From Mytilus edulis (taxonomy: Eukaryota > Mollusca > Bivalvia > Mytilida > Mytilidae), in the NCBI RefSeq assembly GCF_963676685.1, contig NC_092345.1, forward strand, positions 49,187,838 to 49,251,837: a stretch of 64,000 nucleotides of DNA, given 5' to 3'. Each line of letters begins with the position of its first letter. The stretch's first letter is position 1. Below the pieces are notes generated by a model, which was not told the DNA's origin, did no database searches, and worked only from the letters and a program-made list of their open reading frames with translations. The position numbers and the translations under genes are program-made. Of this stretch, positions 1-10,418 are shown in pieces.

Positions 1-171
1 TTTTCCCGTATTTTTCACTAGTGGTTTGACATTTTCCGCTTTCTACCTTGTCATTTTTGTTGTTCTTTATGATTACAACGATGAGTGCTATAGCTAACCC
101 CATAGACAACAGTCCTAGTAAAATTGCTATTATCCGCCATCTCTGCCCTGATATGTTGGTATAACTTGGTC
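1..171 (-). CDS. Partial exon of a single-pass transmembrane protein
   Basis: The reverse strand has a polypyrimidine/TTTGTAG acceptor ending at 172. An open frame then runs from 171 off the left edge, about 56 codons with no stop. The first two exon bases complete a codon from the previous exon. The frame reads a short polar stretch, then a hydrophobic run of about 23 residues (WRIIAILLGLLSMGLAIALI and on), then a basic Lys/Asn-rich stop-transfer sequence. That suggests an extracellular part encoded upstream, one membrane crossing and a cytoplasmic tail. No upstream exon was identified on the reverse strand to the right, so the preceding exons may be distant. The family is not recognised. 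The intact frame and acceptor argue for a real exon, but a pseudogene is possible. Confidence 0.45.
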
Positions 172-1227
172 CTACAAAACATATAGAATCCGCACTACTA
201 CATTGACGATTTTTTAATTATAAGAATTTTCTGTTTTTTTTTGTGATTTTCAACCGCTTTGAAGTTGTTTTTTTTTTTATTGTTTTGATCGTTTTACAAA
301 TTGCTATTCCCTCTCGGGCGAGAGTTTTAGAAAGTATTATGTTATGTAGTTTCAATATTTTTTGTACAAGATATTTTTTTTTTTAAATTGTATATTTTTG
401 TGTACATATTTTGATAATAAATATCATATATTTTTAATATACAGAAATAAGGATAAGAAAATATGTCATTATAATGTTATTATTTACCTTTCATTTCCAT
501 AGTGATCAGTGGTTATCTTTCATAGAAGATAGACAATTTTTGTAGGTTTAGTTTACAATCTAAAACAAAGACAAACATAGTTATCAATGTTTATCTTTCT
601 TCTAAACCTGCACAAAACAACATGGGAGTCACAGTGTATCAATATTTACGATTTTTCTGATTACTTGTTGATTGTGTTGGTTGATTCTTTCCAACCTAAA
701 AGCATAGAGCTACATTCCTTGTAGTAGTATCTAGTTACAGAACGATGTAAGTTCTGCTTACTTTCGGTGGAAGAAAGAACTAAGATGGACGAAAGAGGTA
801 ACTAAGAGTCATAAGTCGAAGGACAGACAACACAATGGCAAAAAAATCGAACAGATCATAAATAAACACGAACTAGTCAGTAGTCATGTGCTTGTAGTTC
901 AGAGGTTATCATTGGTTTATGTCTACCCTATTTGTTTTTTTTTGTAAACTGTTTGTTATGAATTAGAACGTTAGTTTTCACATTTGAATGTGTCATATTA
1001 TTTATGTCGGCCGACGGGGCTTTTTTTAACCGACTCCCAGTATACGGTATGTGTTTTTCTAATTGTTCAAGGTAGTAAAGTTGTTTATGAATTGATTGCT
1101 TACATTCATTTCATTTGAACGTTGGTGGATAGCTGTATCATTGGCATTTATACCACGTCTACTTATTTGTATGGCAAATCGATCGTAGATATTCACATTT
1201 TAACAAAAACTACAACTAAAAAGTAAA

Positions 1228-1385
1228 AACACAAAAATACTGAACTCAGAGGAAAATTCAAAAAGGAAAGTCCCAAATCAAATGGCAAATTCAAAAGTTC
1301 AAACACATCAAACAAATGGATAACAACTGTCATATTCCTGACTTGGTACAGGCATTTTCTTTGCTAAATGCTGCTTCTGGACACT
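1228..1385 (+). repeat. Dispersed repeat family A, copy 1
   Basis: About 130 bases, starting near 'aatactgaactc' and running to 'cctgacttggta', recur with roughly 90% identity at 7326-7457 in the same orientation. The first 130 bases align. After 'ggcattttct' this copy diverges while copy 2 continues, so this one is 3'-truncated or chimeric. No coding potential is shared by the two copies. Confidence 0.75.
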
Positions 1386-1787
1386 TTGTAGTTGACTACC
1401 TAAATGAAACAAGAAAACCTATAAATTTCATTTTGATTTTTACCCACTGGAAATGGTCCACTATATTTGCACATTTCAGTTCTTCTTACTGTAAAGAATC
1501 TCTTTAAGAGGTTATGGCCAAACTCTTGAGGGCAAGGCTAGATAGACTGCTTGCTGATGGATCCCGGAGATATCTTCTTAGAAAAGATATGTTTTGGAGG
1601 ATTTTTTTTATCCTGAATTGCATTTAAAAATGTTACAAGTAGGGGGAGTTGTTCCAGCAGGAGATATTTGTACTTCCCATGTCACAAGGGAAAATTGTTT
1701 GCGAAAGGAACTATTTGGAGGTAACATTTGTAGAGGACATGTAGAATACGTAAGATGCGTTTTGGCAGATATTGTTTCATAAGATTT

Positions 1788-2460
1788 TACGATGTACTTC
1801 TAACGCTGAACGATAGCAGTACAACACCGTTGTAGAAGCTACATGTAGCTATATACGCGTTAAAAGTCATATGAGATATGCAAAAATAACTTACGGCACT
1901 CACCGTGGCTGTTGATTCCTCGGGAACGCTCTCCTACCTTTTACATCAACACAGTTGTAGGAATGGGTGGGCCGATGAGTTAGCTTTATACAAGCAGGAT
2001 GCAAGAATAGCGTACAGCAGTCACTGTTGTTGATGTTTCCTCGGGAACGCTCTACTACCTTTTTAATGCTTACCAATTTGTTTCTATTTTACACATTGCA
2101 AAATTCCAATACGGACGAAGAACGTAAAGGGACCATGTATTTCATTCCTGAGAGAACGCCGAGGGTCTATGATTTATCCAGTAAAGAGCATTCTTTTCTT
2201 TTATCTTAATGCATATTGCAAATAAATTTAATAAACAACTATATTTAAAATACACTTACGACCGATACCTGGCTTATATGTATCACGGTTACACAGATTT
2301 GTATGGGAATTGCTGAAGCATGGATTTTTTTAAATATGTATACCACGAATAGTTTTTTAAATGAAATACATGAAGTATGATACTCTAAATTTAACGACAA
2401 TTTCAAAACAAATGCTAATTTCAACAGTTTATGGTGTACCTCTAACGCTGAATGAGAACT
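1788..2460 (+). repeat. Degenerate internal direct repeats
   Basis: Two related pairs are visible. 'cctcgggaacgctct' occurs near 1918 and again near 2038 within about 32 bp of shared sequence. A 'ctctaacgctgaa'-type motif occurs near 1798 and 2440. They may be remnants of an older tandem or LTR-like element, but no ends can be defined. Confidence 0.4.
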
Positions 2461-3051
2461 GTTGTTCGTTTGGGGGGGGGGGGGGTCGGGAAGAAGGAAA
2501 TTATTTAAAAGATTATATTTCGTTGATTTACAGGTTCAATGCAGACAAAAAGCGACATTTACAATCGAATGACCACAATGTGATACAATTACCCCCCTTT
2601 GCAGTAAAATATGGTTCCCTTGGTATTTCACACATGATTATAATTGTTTATTGTTTTATCTTCTGTGAATGCTTATTGCACAAGTGATATTTAATTATCT
2701 CATTATTTTAAACTTTGTTAATTTGATTTATAATCATCTTAAAATTGTGGACCGATCAACTGTCCAATTTTAAATACTTTTTATGTATAAATAATAAGTT
2801 AAAAAAATACAACGGGTGCATATTTCGTCTACATAAAACTTAGCATTGGTGCTCCAATCTAACTAATTTGAAACACAAGTAAATTACAAAGTTGAAAAGC
2901 TTCTGAATTGACATTTCAAATTTTCTACGGTAATTAATGCCTTGGATTGAAAACCTTCGTTATTGATTTTTCAACGAATACTCATTTTTGTAAGTATAGT
3001 TTGGTCCTCAATGCTCTTCAACTTCGTACTTGTTTTTGCCTTTTTATTCGA

Positions 3052-3095
3052 GCGTCGCTGATGAATCTTTTGAAAACGAAACGCGCGTCCGATAT
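3052..3095 (+). ncRNA. Hammerhead ribozyme motif 1 (weak stem II)
   Basis: The core CTGATGA (3058-3064), GAAA (3078-3081) and CGCGCGTC with cleavage predicted after 3089 are all intact. Stem I pairs GTCG with CGAT (the outer pair is a G-T wobble). Compared with the 54.3 kb copy, two pairs have changed while pairing is kept. Stem II (3065-3077) is poorly paired, so activity may be low. Confidence 0.5.
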
Positions 3096-3402
3096 AAAAT
3101 TTCAATTGTAGTATCTATGATGAGTTTATTTACAACCACTGGGTCGATGCCACTGCTGGTTGAGTTTTTATTCACCGGGGGTATCACTAGCACTTCTGTG
3201 TTAACATGAATTATAGTTGATATGGTCATGGTTATAAATTATCTGTTTACAAAACTTTGAATTTCCGAAATAATAAGGATTTTCTACCTCAGGAATAAAT
3301 TAGCTTAGTTGTATTTGGCAAAGCGTTTAGGAATTTGTTATCCTCAATGCTCTTCAACTTCGTACTTGTTTTAGCCTTTTTAACTTTTTTTTTATTATTC
3401 AA

Positions 3403-3446
3403 GCGTCACTGATCAGTCTTTTGTTGACGAAATGCACTTCTGGCGC
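3403..3446 (+). ncRNA. Hammerhead ribozyme motif 2 (core mutated)
   Basis: The layout matches the other copies, but the core reads CTGATCA: the catalytic G of CTGATGA is C. Stem I (GCGTCA with TGGCGC) pairs over six bases and stem II keeps GTC/GAC. GAAA lies at 3429-3432 and the cleavage triplet is TTC. The altered core predicts an inactive ribozyme. Confidence 0.5.
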
Positions 3447-3734
3447 AAATATAAAGTTTCAATCCTGGTATCTATGATGAGTTTAGTTACTTATGGCTTT
3501 CAACGCAAAACATACAGAAATAATGTTCATCTTTTATGCGCAATAGGAGTATACTAGTATTTTACAATGAAAGAACCCGTGACATTGCGAAGATTACATG
3601 CTCGGTAAATGAGTTGTGTACAACTGGAAGATGTCTTGGAAAAGTTTGGATGAGGATATAAGTAAAGGCAACAGTAGTATACCGCTGTTCAAACTCACTT
3701 TATTAATTGGTGTATGGAAAGGTCTCTTGTAGCT

Positions 3735-3951
3735 TTAAGGTGGTAGACCTTGGTTCAGGGAGATAACTCTTTAAATCAGTTATGTGTTTGTGAAAGTCAC
3801 GTTTCATCAATGTATTTTAAGCATTTACCTGAAACAGATTGCAAATAATCTATGTAACCTAGAAACTTAAAATATATTTATGAAAATGGTTGACACAAAC
3901 GTACTGATGATTTTAAGAGTTATTTGCCTTAACCTAGGTCTTCCTCTTTAA
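3735..3951. mobile_element. TTAA-flanked MITE, copy 1 (piggyBac-like)
   Basis: A 217 bp element with imperfect terminal inverted repeats (GGTGGTAGACCTTGGTT against its complement near 3928-3947), flanked on both sides by TTAA. It is roughly 88% identical, in reverse orientation, to 41685-41900, which is also flanked by TTAA. TTAA duplication is characteristic of the piggyBac superfamily. It has no coding capacity. Confidence 0.65.
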
Positions 3952-4303
3952 ATGCATGCATTTTATTTGTCACAGATTTTTTTTGTACAATATCCAACAC
4001 ATAATTGACAATAGAAAAGGATAAGTGAAATGTCATGAAAACCCATACCACAAATTTGGCTATAAAAGGCCAAGACTTAAGAAAAGGGATACCATTCAAA
4101 TCAGAAACTAACGATCTAATTTTAACAAAACAATTTATGAAAATCGAGAACGATCAATACAATTTACATATAAGGGGACTATTCTGATATCTAAGTATCT
4201 TAGACCGCAAAAACATGTGCTAGTGATTTAAGACTTATATATTTTGGATCCACAATGCTCTTCAACTTGGTACTTGTTTGGCTTTATAACTATTTTGATC
4301 TGA

Positions 4304-4347
4304 GCGTCACTGATGAATCTTATAAAGACGAAACGCGCGTCTGACGT
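4304..4347 (+). ncRNA. Hammerhead ribozyme motif 3 (probably competent core)
   Basis: The core CTGATGA (4309-4315) and GAAACGCGCGTC (4330-4341) are intact. Stem I pairs GCGTCA with TGACGT (five Watson-Crick pairs plus a G-T). Stem II pairs TCT with AGA, with an A-C mismatch at its base. The surrounding 4250-4382 repeats the 'caatgctcttcaact' leader and 'cctggtacc' trailer seen in the other copies. No second copy lies one unit away, so this is a solo repeat. Confidence 0.6.
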
Positions 4348-4761
4348 ATTGAATTATAAGCCTGGTACCTTTGATAACTAATTATATATTTTTATACTTC
4401 ACGTTAAAATACCATATTTTGATTGGCTAATACGAGGGTGTTAATTTACTCACATGGCTGAGCGGGTGACAATTTTTGAATGTCACCCTCTCGTCAAGAC
4501 CAATCATAAATCGACAATTTAAAGGACAATGAATTGAATTTACATCAAGTAATTAATTACAATGCTTAAGTTCTACGTTTTGACTCAAATTTTATTTTTT
4601 GACTGTCAAAATAAAAAAAATAAAACATCTTGCCTAAATTTTGTTGTTTTTTATAATACTCCTAACGTAGGTTATGAACATGACCTCATATAAATTACTT
4701 TCAAAATAAAATTAATTAGCAAAAGACAATAGTGATAGGACAATCAGTATAATAAATTAAA

Positions 4762-4860
4762 TAAAACATAGCTGGGAGGGTGATAGAGCAGATTCGCCGC
4801 GGTTGACACTGTTTTCTCGGGGTAACAATCTGCTCTATCACCCTCTCAGCTATGTGTTAT
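4762..4860. repeat. Strong hairpin in the fold-back element
   Basis: Arms of about 33 bases (4762-4794 and 4827-4860) containing AGGGTGATAGAGCAGATT and its complement pair almost perfectly around a 32-base loop. Confidence 0.8.
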
Positions 4861-4893
4861 TTATATAGTGTCGATTTGAGTCCGTGCTCCTCA

Positions 4894-5127
4894 TTAAAAG
4901 TGGCAGAAGATACAAAAAGGATATTCAAATCCACGATGGGATAGAGTGTTTTGAACTGTAGAGAAAAGTTTACATTTGGAAACATTAAGTTTGTCATAGG
5001 ATCTAGTTAGAAGTCGCCAATCATTGTTATCCTTTAAGAAAGGATTAAAAACATGAAGCAGACGTTCTAGTTTCGGTAGTACTTCGCTATAAACTTGGTT
5101 GACTTTTAAAAACTGCCTAGAATTCAT
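4894..5127 (-). pseudogene. Death-domain-like open frame
   Basis: The minus-strand frame reads through a segment with the pattern LPKLxRLL...F...NDWRLL, which resembles helices 1-3 of a Death domain (compare the 'dWRxLA' signature). It ends 'CIFCHF' before a stop. A possible acceptor (ATTCTAG) lies close to its start. No upstream exon is apparent: the next minus-strand gene to the right ends at its own stop at 5889. The frame lies inside the fold-back element, so it may be a captured or decayed fragment rather than a working exon. Confidence 0.25.
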
Positions 5128-5888
5128 TTAGAAGGACCAAAGTCTAAATATCTATAATAACCACGATACGTATCCACCTGTTTGTCCCTAATCCTATCTC
5201 TGATGTGGTTGTTCAAATATTAATACCAACTCTTCTAAGTGAACTTGGTAGTGGTTGCAACCTTATGGTAGTCAGTATAATTTTTTTATAATTATTTCTT
5301 GACTCGTGACGATTTCAAACTAGACATAATGTATGAACCAATGTATATTGTTAATGGCGGTAATAACTTTGTTGATATAGTCTACATGAATTAAATGTAA
5401 ACTTTATCTTATACCAGAAAATTGTAAGAAGGTTACAGATAGTGTAAGTATGAATACAAATCACAATATATAAAGTCAAATAAGATATGATTTTTTATAC
5501 ATAACAATTGGTCTACACGAGAGGATGACATACAAAACATGTTCTCCCGCTAAGCAATAGGACAGAGTAAATAATCTCACTCGTATTAGCCAACCAAAAT
5601 CTGGCATTTCAACGTGAAGTATATTAATTATTGTCATCTATTCATGGAAGATAATAATTACTTGAAATGAACTGAATTATTCAACGCATCAAACCATAAA
5701 TATGCACAGTTATAAAATCATTGTTTGCTATCATGATGCAAAGTGTTTTTACGCATGTTGTTATTCTGATGATATTTTTCCACATCTAAAACACACGCAA
5801 TGTAGTTATAACGCCATTTTTGTGAACTTTATGATGGTTTGATGAGTATTTGCCTTCTTGCCCGGTAAATATAAAATAAAAGTCAAAT

Positions 5889-6272
5889 CTACCACACTTT
5901 CTTCGGAGAGGACATTGTCCTTGAACTAGATGTAGATTTAGCTGAATTTCTTAAACCACCATTTCTAGTATAAAACATCCTAGTTTGGTCCTGGTAAAGC
6001 TTCATATTTGACCAGGAAAAATATTTAGTACAGTCAATAAAATTAATCCTTCTGTTGAATTCTAGAGTCTTAAGTTTAGTAGCTGTGGTCGGTTTTGATA
6101 ATCTTGACAATAAGTTCTTTTCCTTAGGCACGTACGACCGAGGTCTCACAAATGGCGTCATGCTCTGTGTTGGTGTTTCTATTGCTGTACTTGGACGGGA
6201 TGGACGTAGTGGTTTAGGTTCTCTCCATGACGGAAATTTCATGCCCATATTATCAGCCGGTGCAACCGTAGT
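5889..6272 (-). CDS. Exon 2 (terminal coding) of the 172-residue protein gene
   Basis: It begins at phase 0 with ACT ACG GTT GCA after a strong polypyrimidine acceptor and ends in TGA after ...SSPKKVW. It encodes 127 residues. The opposite-strand open frame at 6055-6300 is its shadow. Confidence 0.6.
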   Translation of the reverse strand, partial: TTVAPADNMGMKFPSWREPKPLRPSRPSTAIETPTQSMTPFVRPRSYVPKEKNLLSRLSKPTTATKLKTLEFNRRINFIDCTKYFSWSNMKLYQDQTRMFYTRNGGLRNSAKSTSSSRTMSSPKKVW

Positions 6273-9200
6273 CTGGAAAAAAGGTATAACAATTAATTAA
6301 TTGATTCCACCTATTTGAAATTTAGCTATAATAGTTAAGAATTCATCAAATTGTAACTATTATAATCTACTGAATGATATGCATAATGTTGTTTTCTATA
6401 TTTGTATCACCCTGCTACGATCGTCCGCTCGACAGATTAATTGATTAAGACTTAGTATTTTCTGATTAACCTCCAGTAACAATAACTTCAATTGTTTGGT
6501 TCTGGAAAGTGGATCGACAATGAATATAAAGGACGGGAAATTAGACTATAAGTACATGGGAGGAAAGATCATGTTGAATAGGAGAGTTCAAGACAGTAAA
6601 ACATGACCATGTTTATGGTGCACGATTTGGACGATTGGAGCTATAGTCATATCATTATAGACGAAATGTTATTTTTTTGTAACTGGCAGAGGTTTAAATA
6701 CATGGTGGTCGGTATTTACGTTAAACGAGCGATAACTCTAAATTAAATCATTACAATTATACATACTGAATAATGATTACTGGTGTTTCGGTCACTTTAA
6801 CACCATTGAAGTCAATATCAAGACGGTCAGTTTTTGTTGGAGGAAGAAGTCGGTATTCCCAACGAAAATCATAAAACTTTAGTATTAAACCAGAAAAAAA
6901 CCAGTCACTTTAAATTAAATTAAAGCCTAGCTATGGATTATTTTTTCTCCTATTGTACTAAACCTGCGTCTCGTGTCCAAATATAGTGACTTCCCCAACA
7001 AAGCTAAATTGCTGTTTGGAAAATAAAAGTAATATGTTCAGGATAAAATGCATATTACGATTGTTTGCAACATGATCACACATACACATGTAATTGTCAT
7101 GTTCGTCACAACGGGTTTGTGGAACATTCCACAGAGAGTATCTCGTCGACGACTTGAGATATTTCCAAAGTGAATTACGCTATCAAATCACATGCATTTG
7201 CCTCAGTACTCCTGTAGTCGATTATTAGAAATATTTTGTTTGCTTTCTTTTTTTGTCAAGGTTTGAAGGTATGGTAAATGTATTTGAAATGAGTTTTAAA
7301 TAAAAATTTTATAGGAAAAAGTAGTATCACAAAAATACTGAACTCCGAGGAAAACTCAAAACGGAAAGTCCCGAATCAAATGGCAAAATCAAAAGCTCAA
7401 ACAAATCAAACGAACGGACAACAACTGTAATATTCCTGACTTGGTATAGACATTTTCTTATGTAGAAAATGGTGGATTAAACCTGGTTTTATAGCTAGGT
7501 AAACCTCTCACTTGTATGACAGCCGTGTAAAATTCCATTATATCGACAACAATGAACAAAACAATTAGACATAATTGGTAAAAAATGTAAAAAAAAAATA
7601 AGGGTGCAGCAGTTAACGTTGTGTTATTATCTTAATCACTTTAAAACAAACAGATATATAATCCTATATTTACCATGACACAAAAAAAAAACACAAAAAG
7701 GACACAGAAAAACGCACATTAGCAAAAACGAAAGACAATTAATAATACAGAAATTATCATAGGACATTAACACAATAACGGGGTCATAGGTACAGAGCAA
7801 GTTCATATGCTACAAAGAAACACAAAAAGGTATACAGAAAAAGCATATTATAAACATACATTTTGTTTCAAATAAACTTGTAGTGATTGATAATTTAGTC
7901 TTAGATGCATGATTTATTTTCATTAGTTTTAATTGGCTTTGAACGAGCTGTCCGTAACTCGGAGTACATTTGGATCTGTACAAAGTGTCTTTTTGTTGTT
8001 GGGATGTACAAGTACCCGACCACGTCCACTCTGTGTTTTTGTTAAATGTGTTTCTTTTTGTATCCATCTGATGAGTAAAGCCTTTTTCAACTGATTTTTA
8101 TAGTTCGTTCTTAGGTTGCACTGTGACACCATTGTCCTAGCTAAGGGGGTGGGTTGGGATCCCACTCAGATGTTAAACTCCGCCACATTCTGTACACCTA
8201 CTTCAGTGGTTGTTGTTTGTTGCTGTTTTACATATTCGTTTTCGTTCATTTTTTGTACATTAATTTGGCCGTTAGTTTTTTTCGTTTGAACTGTTTTACA
8301 TTTGTCATCTCGGGGCCTTGTATAGCTGACTATTTGGTATGGGTTTTGCTCATTGTTGAAGTCCTTATGGTGACCTATAGTTGTTAATTTCTGTGTTATT
8401 GTTAGAGTGTCATTGTCAATCATACCACATTTTCTTTTTTATAAGTAATTAAATGAGTGTTTATCAATGACGATTGATTCAATGATGAGTATGCATACAG
8501 TTTTCTAGCCTGGGATCCTAGATCACTGTTTTACAGTAGACTGACTCGCTGATGTTTGACCAAGACCCCAGGCTAAAAGAAACAGCGCACTCGCTCTGCA
8601 TTCTTATATTAAAACCAAAATGGTCTAAATATAAAATTCCAAATTTGGACGAGAAATGTATGGCAAAGTTGTATTATATATTTTTTTTTTTTTAATAAAT
8701 AAGAGTATTTCCTTAGGTGGATTCAGAGGGGGTCGGAAGTTGTGATCCTCTCTTCTGATTTTCTTAAAAAATACATTGAAATGACGATAATTTTGAAGAA
8801 TCCATCTTGAATTAAACACGTCTGATTCTACACCGGATTTATACTATTAAAATATAAGATACAACTTGCATTGTAACGCAACAACAGAATGTTGCGAATC
8901 CCTATAAAAATCAGAAAATTGAACATTGTATTTCACATACATGTACTTGCTTCCGTCAGATTTCCTCCAATCTGTTCATCAATTAGACAAACCGTATCAA
9001 CGATAACAGACTATTATAGTTATTGAAAATTAGGATGTATAATTACTCATTTCCTTTTCATGAAAAGTAACAAACAAAAGTGTGTACGTTTATCGTTGTA
9101 GCTAATGCCCTTCAATTCATAAGAATATTTCCAAATTTCATTGACAGTACCCGATGGTAGCAACCTCCATGTCCTAAAATACAATTAAAAATACAAGTAC

Positions 9201-9339
9201 TCACACGACCGGGTTTATATGGTGATGTTGATTTACGTGTTAAATCCACTGATTTGGTGGACGTAGTTGTCGATGTACTTCCAGGACTGTAAGTTCTCCA
9301 ACTCATAGAGAGAGAACTTGCGGACGAACTTGTCGGCAT
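5889..9339 (-). CDS. Two-exon gene for a Ser/Thr/Arg-rich ~172-residue protein
   Basis: Exon 1 is 9339-9205 (ATG at 9339; donor CGT|GTGAGT). Exon 2 is 6272-5889 (acceptor TTTTTTCCAG; TGA stop). The phase-0 junction gives 45 + 127 = 172 residues. The N-terminal third is rich in Ser and Thr with scattered Arg, like a disordered head region. The middle is Pro/Arg-rich, with repeated 'RPS' and 'KP'. The last 60 residues are more structured (FNRRINFIDCTKYFSWSNMK region) before a Ser-rich, basic C-terminus. No signal peptide or membrane segment is present, so it is probably cytoplasmic or cytoskeletal. The family is not recognised. The clean splice sites, continuous frame and non-repetitive sequence support a real gene. 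An upstream non-coding exon is possible. Confidence 0.6.
7326..7560 (+). repeat. Dispersed repeat family A, copy 2
   Basis: Same sequence as 1228-1355 at roughly 90% identity, but longer at the 3' side, continuing through 'aatggtggattaaacctgg' and 'gtaaacctctcacttg'. I associate this sequence with a very abundant mussel repeat. Confidence 0.75.
7926..8432 (+). repeat. Dispersed repeat family B, longest copy
   Basis: A ~500 bp non-coding repeat. Segments recur at 22440-22783 (same strand, internally shortened), 26730-26780, 43932-44130 (inverted) and 60525-60655 (5' part only). Shared landmarks are 'tacaagtacccg', 'catctgatgag', 'gtgacctatagttgttaat' and a 3' end near 'caatcataccacat'. The copies differ by internal deletions. 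The open frames in it are not conserved. Confidence 0.75.
9205..9339 (-). CDS. Exon 1 of the 172-residue protein gene
   Basis: The ATG gives MPTSSSASSLSMSWRTYSPG and a Ser/Thr-rich head ending KPGR at a GTGAGT donor. A longer in-frame start exists 27 bases upstream (9366). The shorter one was chosen because the extra residues lie beside a poly-T tract with no acceptor. Confidence 0.55.
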
Positions 9340-10228
9340 TTCGGGGGGGTTGTCACGTGTAACCACAAAAAAAAACTCTCCAAATACAATTTCACAAAAT
9401 ATTCATATTTTTGTCAAATTAAAGCTGCACATTAGTTCCACATACATATTCTGGAACGTTATTAAACAACTGACTCGACAACCAAATAGAATTAAATCTT
9501 GAATACATAAAAGCCAATCAGATTATTGGATTATTGGCAGCTTAACACTTATAATTCTTTGGTGTTAAGACGCCATAGAGTTTAAAATAGGTCATTTTCA
9601 TATTGTAATTATAACAATACACATTTAATTTATTTAAAGTTGAGATGTAAAAATAATTTGTTCTATAAGATTCAAGAATAAAAGGGTATAGATATATTAA
9701 ATTAGTCTCATTTAGTATTTTAAAAACATCATTTCTGTTAGGTAAACAGTAATATTATTGAGACTAATTTTTACAAGTGGAACTCCGAGGGCTGGAGAAA
9801 ACGTTGTGAAACTGTAGACGATGACGTCAATACTATATAAAATAATAATAGCATTAATATTTAAAAAAAATGTTTACCAATTCACAAAATGCCATTAATC
9901 CAGTCGGTAACTTTAAAAATAAACAGACATTAATGCATTTATATCTTATTATTTGAAGTTATATAAAGAATTCCTTACAGATAATCCGGCTAAAGAGGAG
10001 AGTCACAGTCGATCTCTCTAATTACCAGTTCTCGTCCTTCCTTTTTCCCCATGAACACGTACTATGATTTTAAAATGATGTATGTCAGAGGATAAATGAC
10101 ACACCAATTTCAAAAGCATGCTTGACCATCAAATTTTAAAACTAGTAAAGTAATATAAAGGCATATAGTATACTACTTTGTAACCAGTGCATTCGAAAAT
10201 GTTTCAATACTATATATAAAGTATTAAC

Positions 10229-10418
10229 CAGGGTTGTGTTCAATATCGTGGCGGCTATGTACACAGGGCTACGTAGATGTATGAACATTGAACGTGTAGC
10301 TAGCCTAGATACTACATGGATATTGATAGCAGCTAGGCTAGCTACACGTTCAATTGTCATAAATCTACGTAGTACTACGTAGCATTATTTAGCTGCTACG
10401 ATGTTGAACACAACCCTG
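10229..10418. mobile_element. Palindromic MITE with CAGGG ends
   Basis: A 190 bp near-complete palindrome. Its ends, CAGGGTTGTGTTCAA and the complement, pair, and inner arms containing TGAACGTGTAGCTAGCCTAG pair with the other half. CAGGG termini are typical of hAT elements, but no matching 8 bp target duplication is visible in the flanks. Confidence 0.7.

Larger units (their letters stand above)
172..3003. other. Gene-poor stretch with degenerate repeats
   Basis: No supported exon was found. It holds a dispersed repeat (1228-1385), degenerate direct repeats (1788-2460) and a G-run near 2471. Short open frames here, including one at 1594-1782, show no recognisable domain or splice context. 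Confidence 0.5.
3004..3490 (+). mobile_element. Retrozyme-like element with a hammerhead in each terminal repeat
   Basis: About 130 bp (from 'tcctcaatgctcttcaactt' to 'tatgatgagttta') is present as direct repeats at about 3004-3136 and 3348-3490, separated by a unique internal region. Each repeat contains a hammerhead-like core, and the predicted cleavage positions are 351 bases apart (3089 and 3440). Direct terminal repeats that each carry a hammerhead define retrozymes: small non-coding retrotransposons that spread through circular RNAs and depend on reverse transcriptase from other elements. Part of the internal segment ('attagcttag' to 'tatttggc') recurs beside the 54.3 kb copy, which supports one family. 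No open reading frame is present, as expected. Confidence 0.65.
4384..5632. mobile_element. Fold-back element with ~120 bp inverted ends
   Basis: The first ~120 bases (through 'acttcacgtt', 'gattggctaatacga' and 'ctctcgt') recur inverted at about 5510-5632. The 1.25 kb element encloses a strong hairpin (4762-4860), a smaller 'gggtgac/gtcaccc' hairpin near 4463-4492, and an open frame (4894-5127, minus). Arm divergence of roughly 25% suggests an old insertion. The superfamily cannot be assigned. Confidence 0.6.
6273..9204 (-). other. Intron of the 172-residue protein gene, repeat-filled
   Basis: A 2.9 kb intron. It holds dispersed repeat A (7326-7560) and a long copy of dispersed repeat B (7926-8432). 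A short hairpin near 8508-8576 ('agcctggg' pairing with 'ccccaggct') follows. No exon-like frame was seen in the rest. Confidence 0.5.

Noticed and set aside
1228-7560. Repeat A copies as LTRs of one 6 kb element
   Set aside because: No polypurine tract, primer-binding site, TG..CA ends or retrotransposon coding sequence lies between them. The gene at 5889-9339 spans the second copy.
8066-8095. CTGATGAGTAAAG in repeat B (also near 22600)
   Set aside because: No GAAA follows at a workable distance, and stems I and III cannot form. A chance match to the core heptamer.
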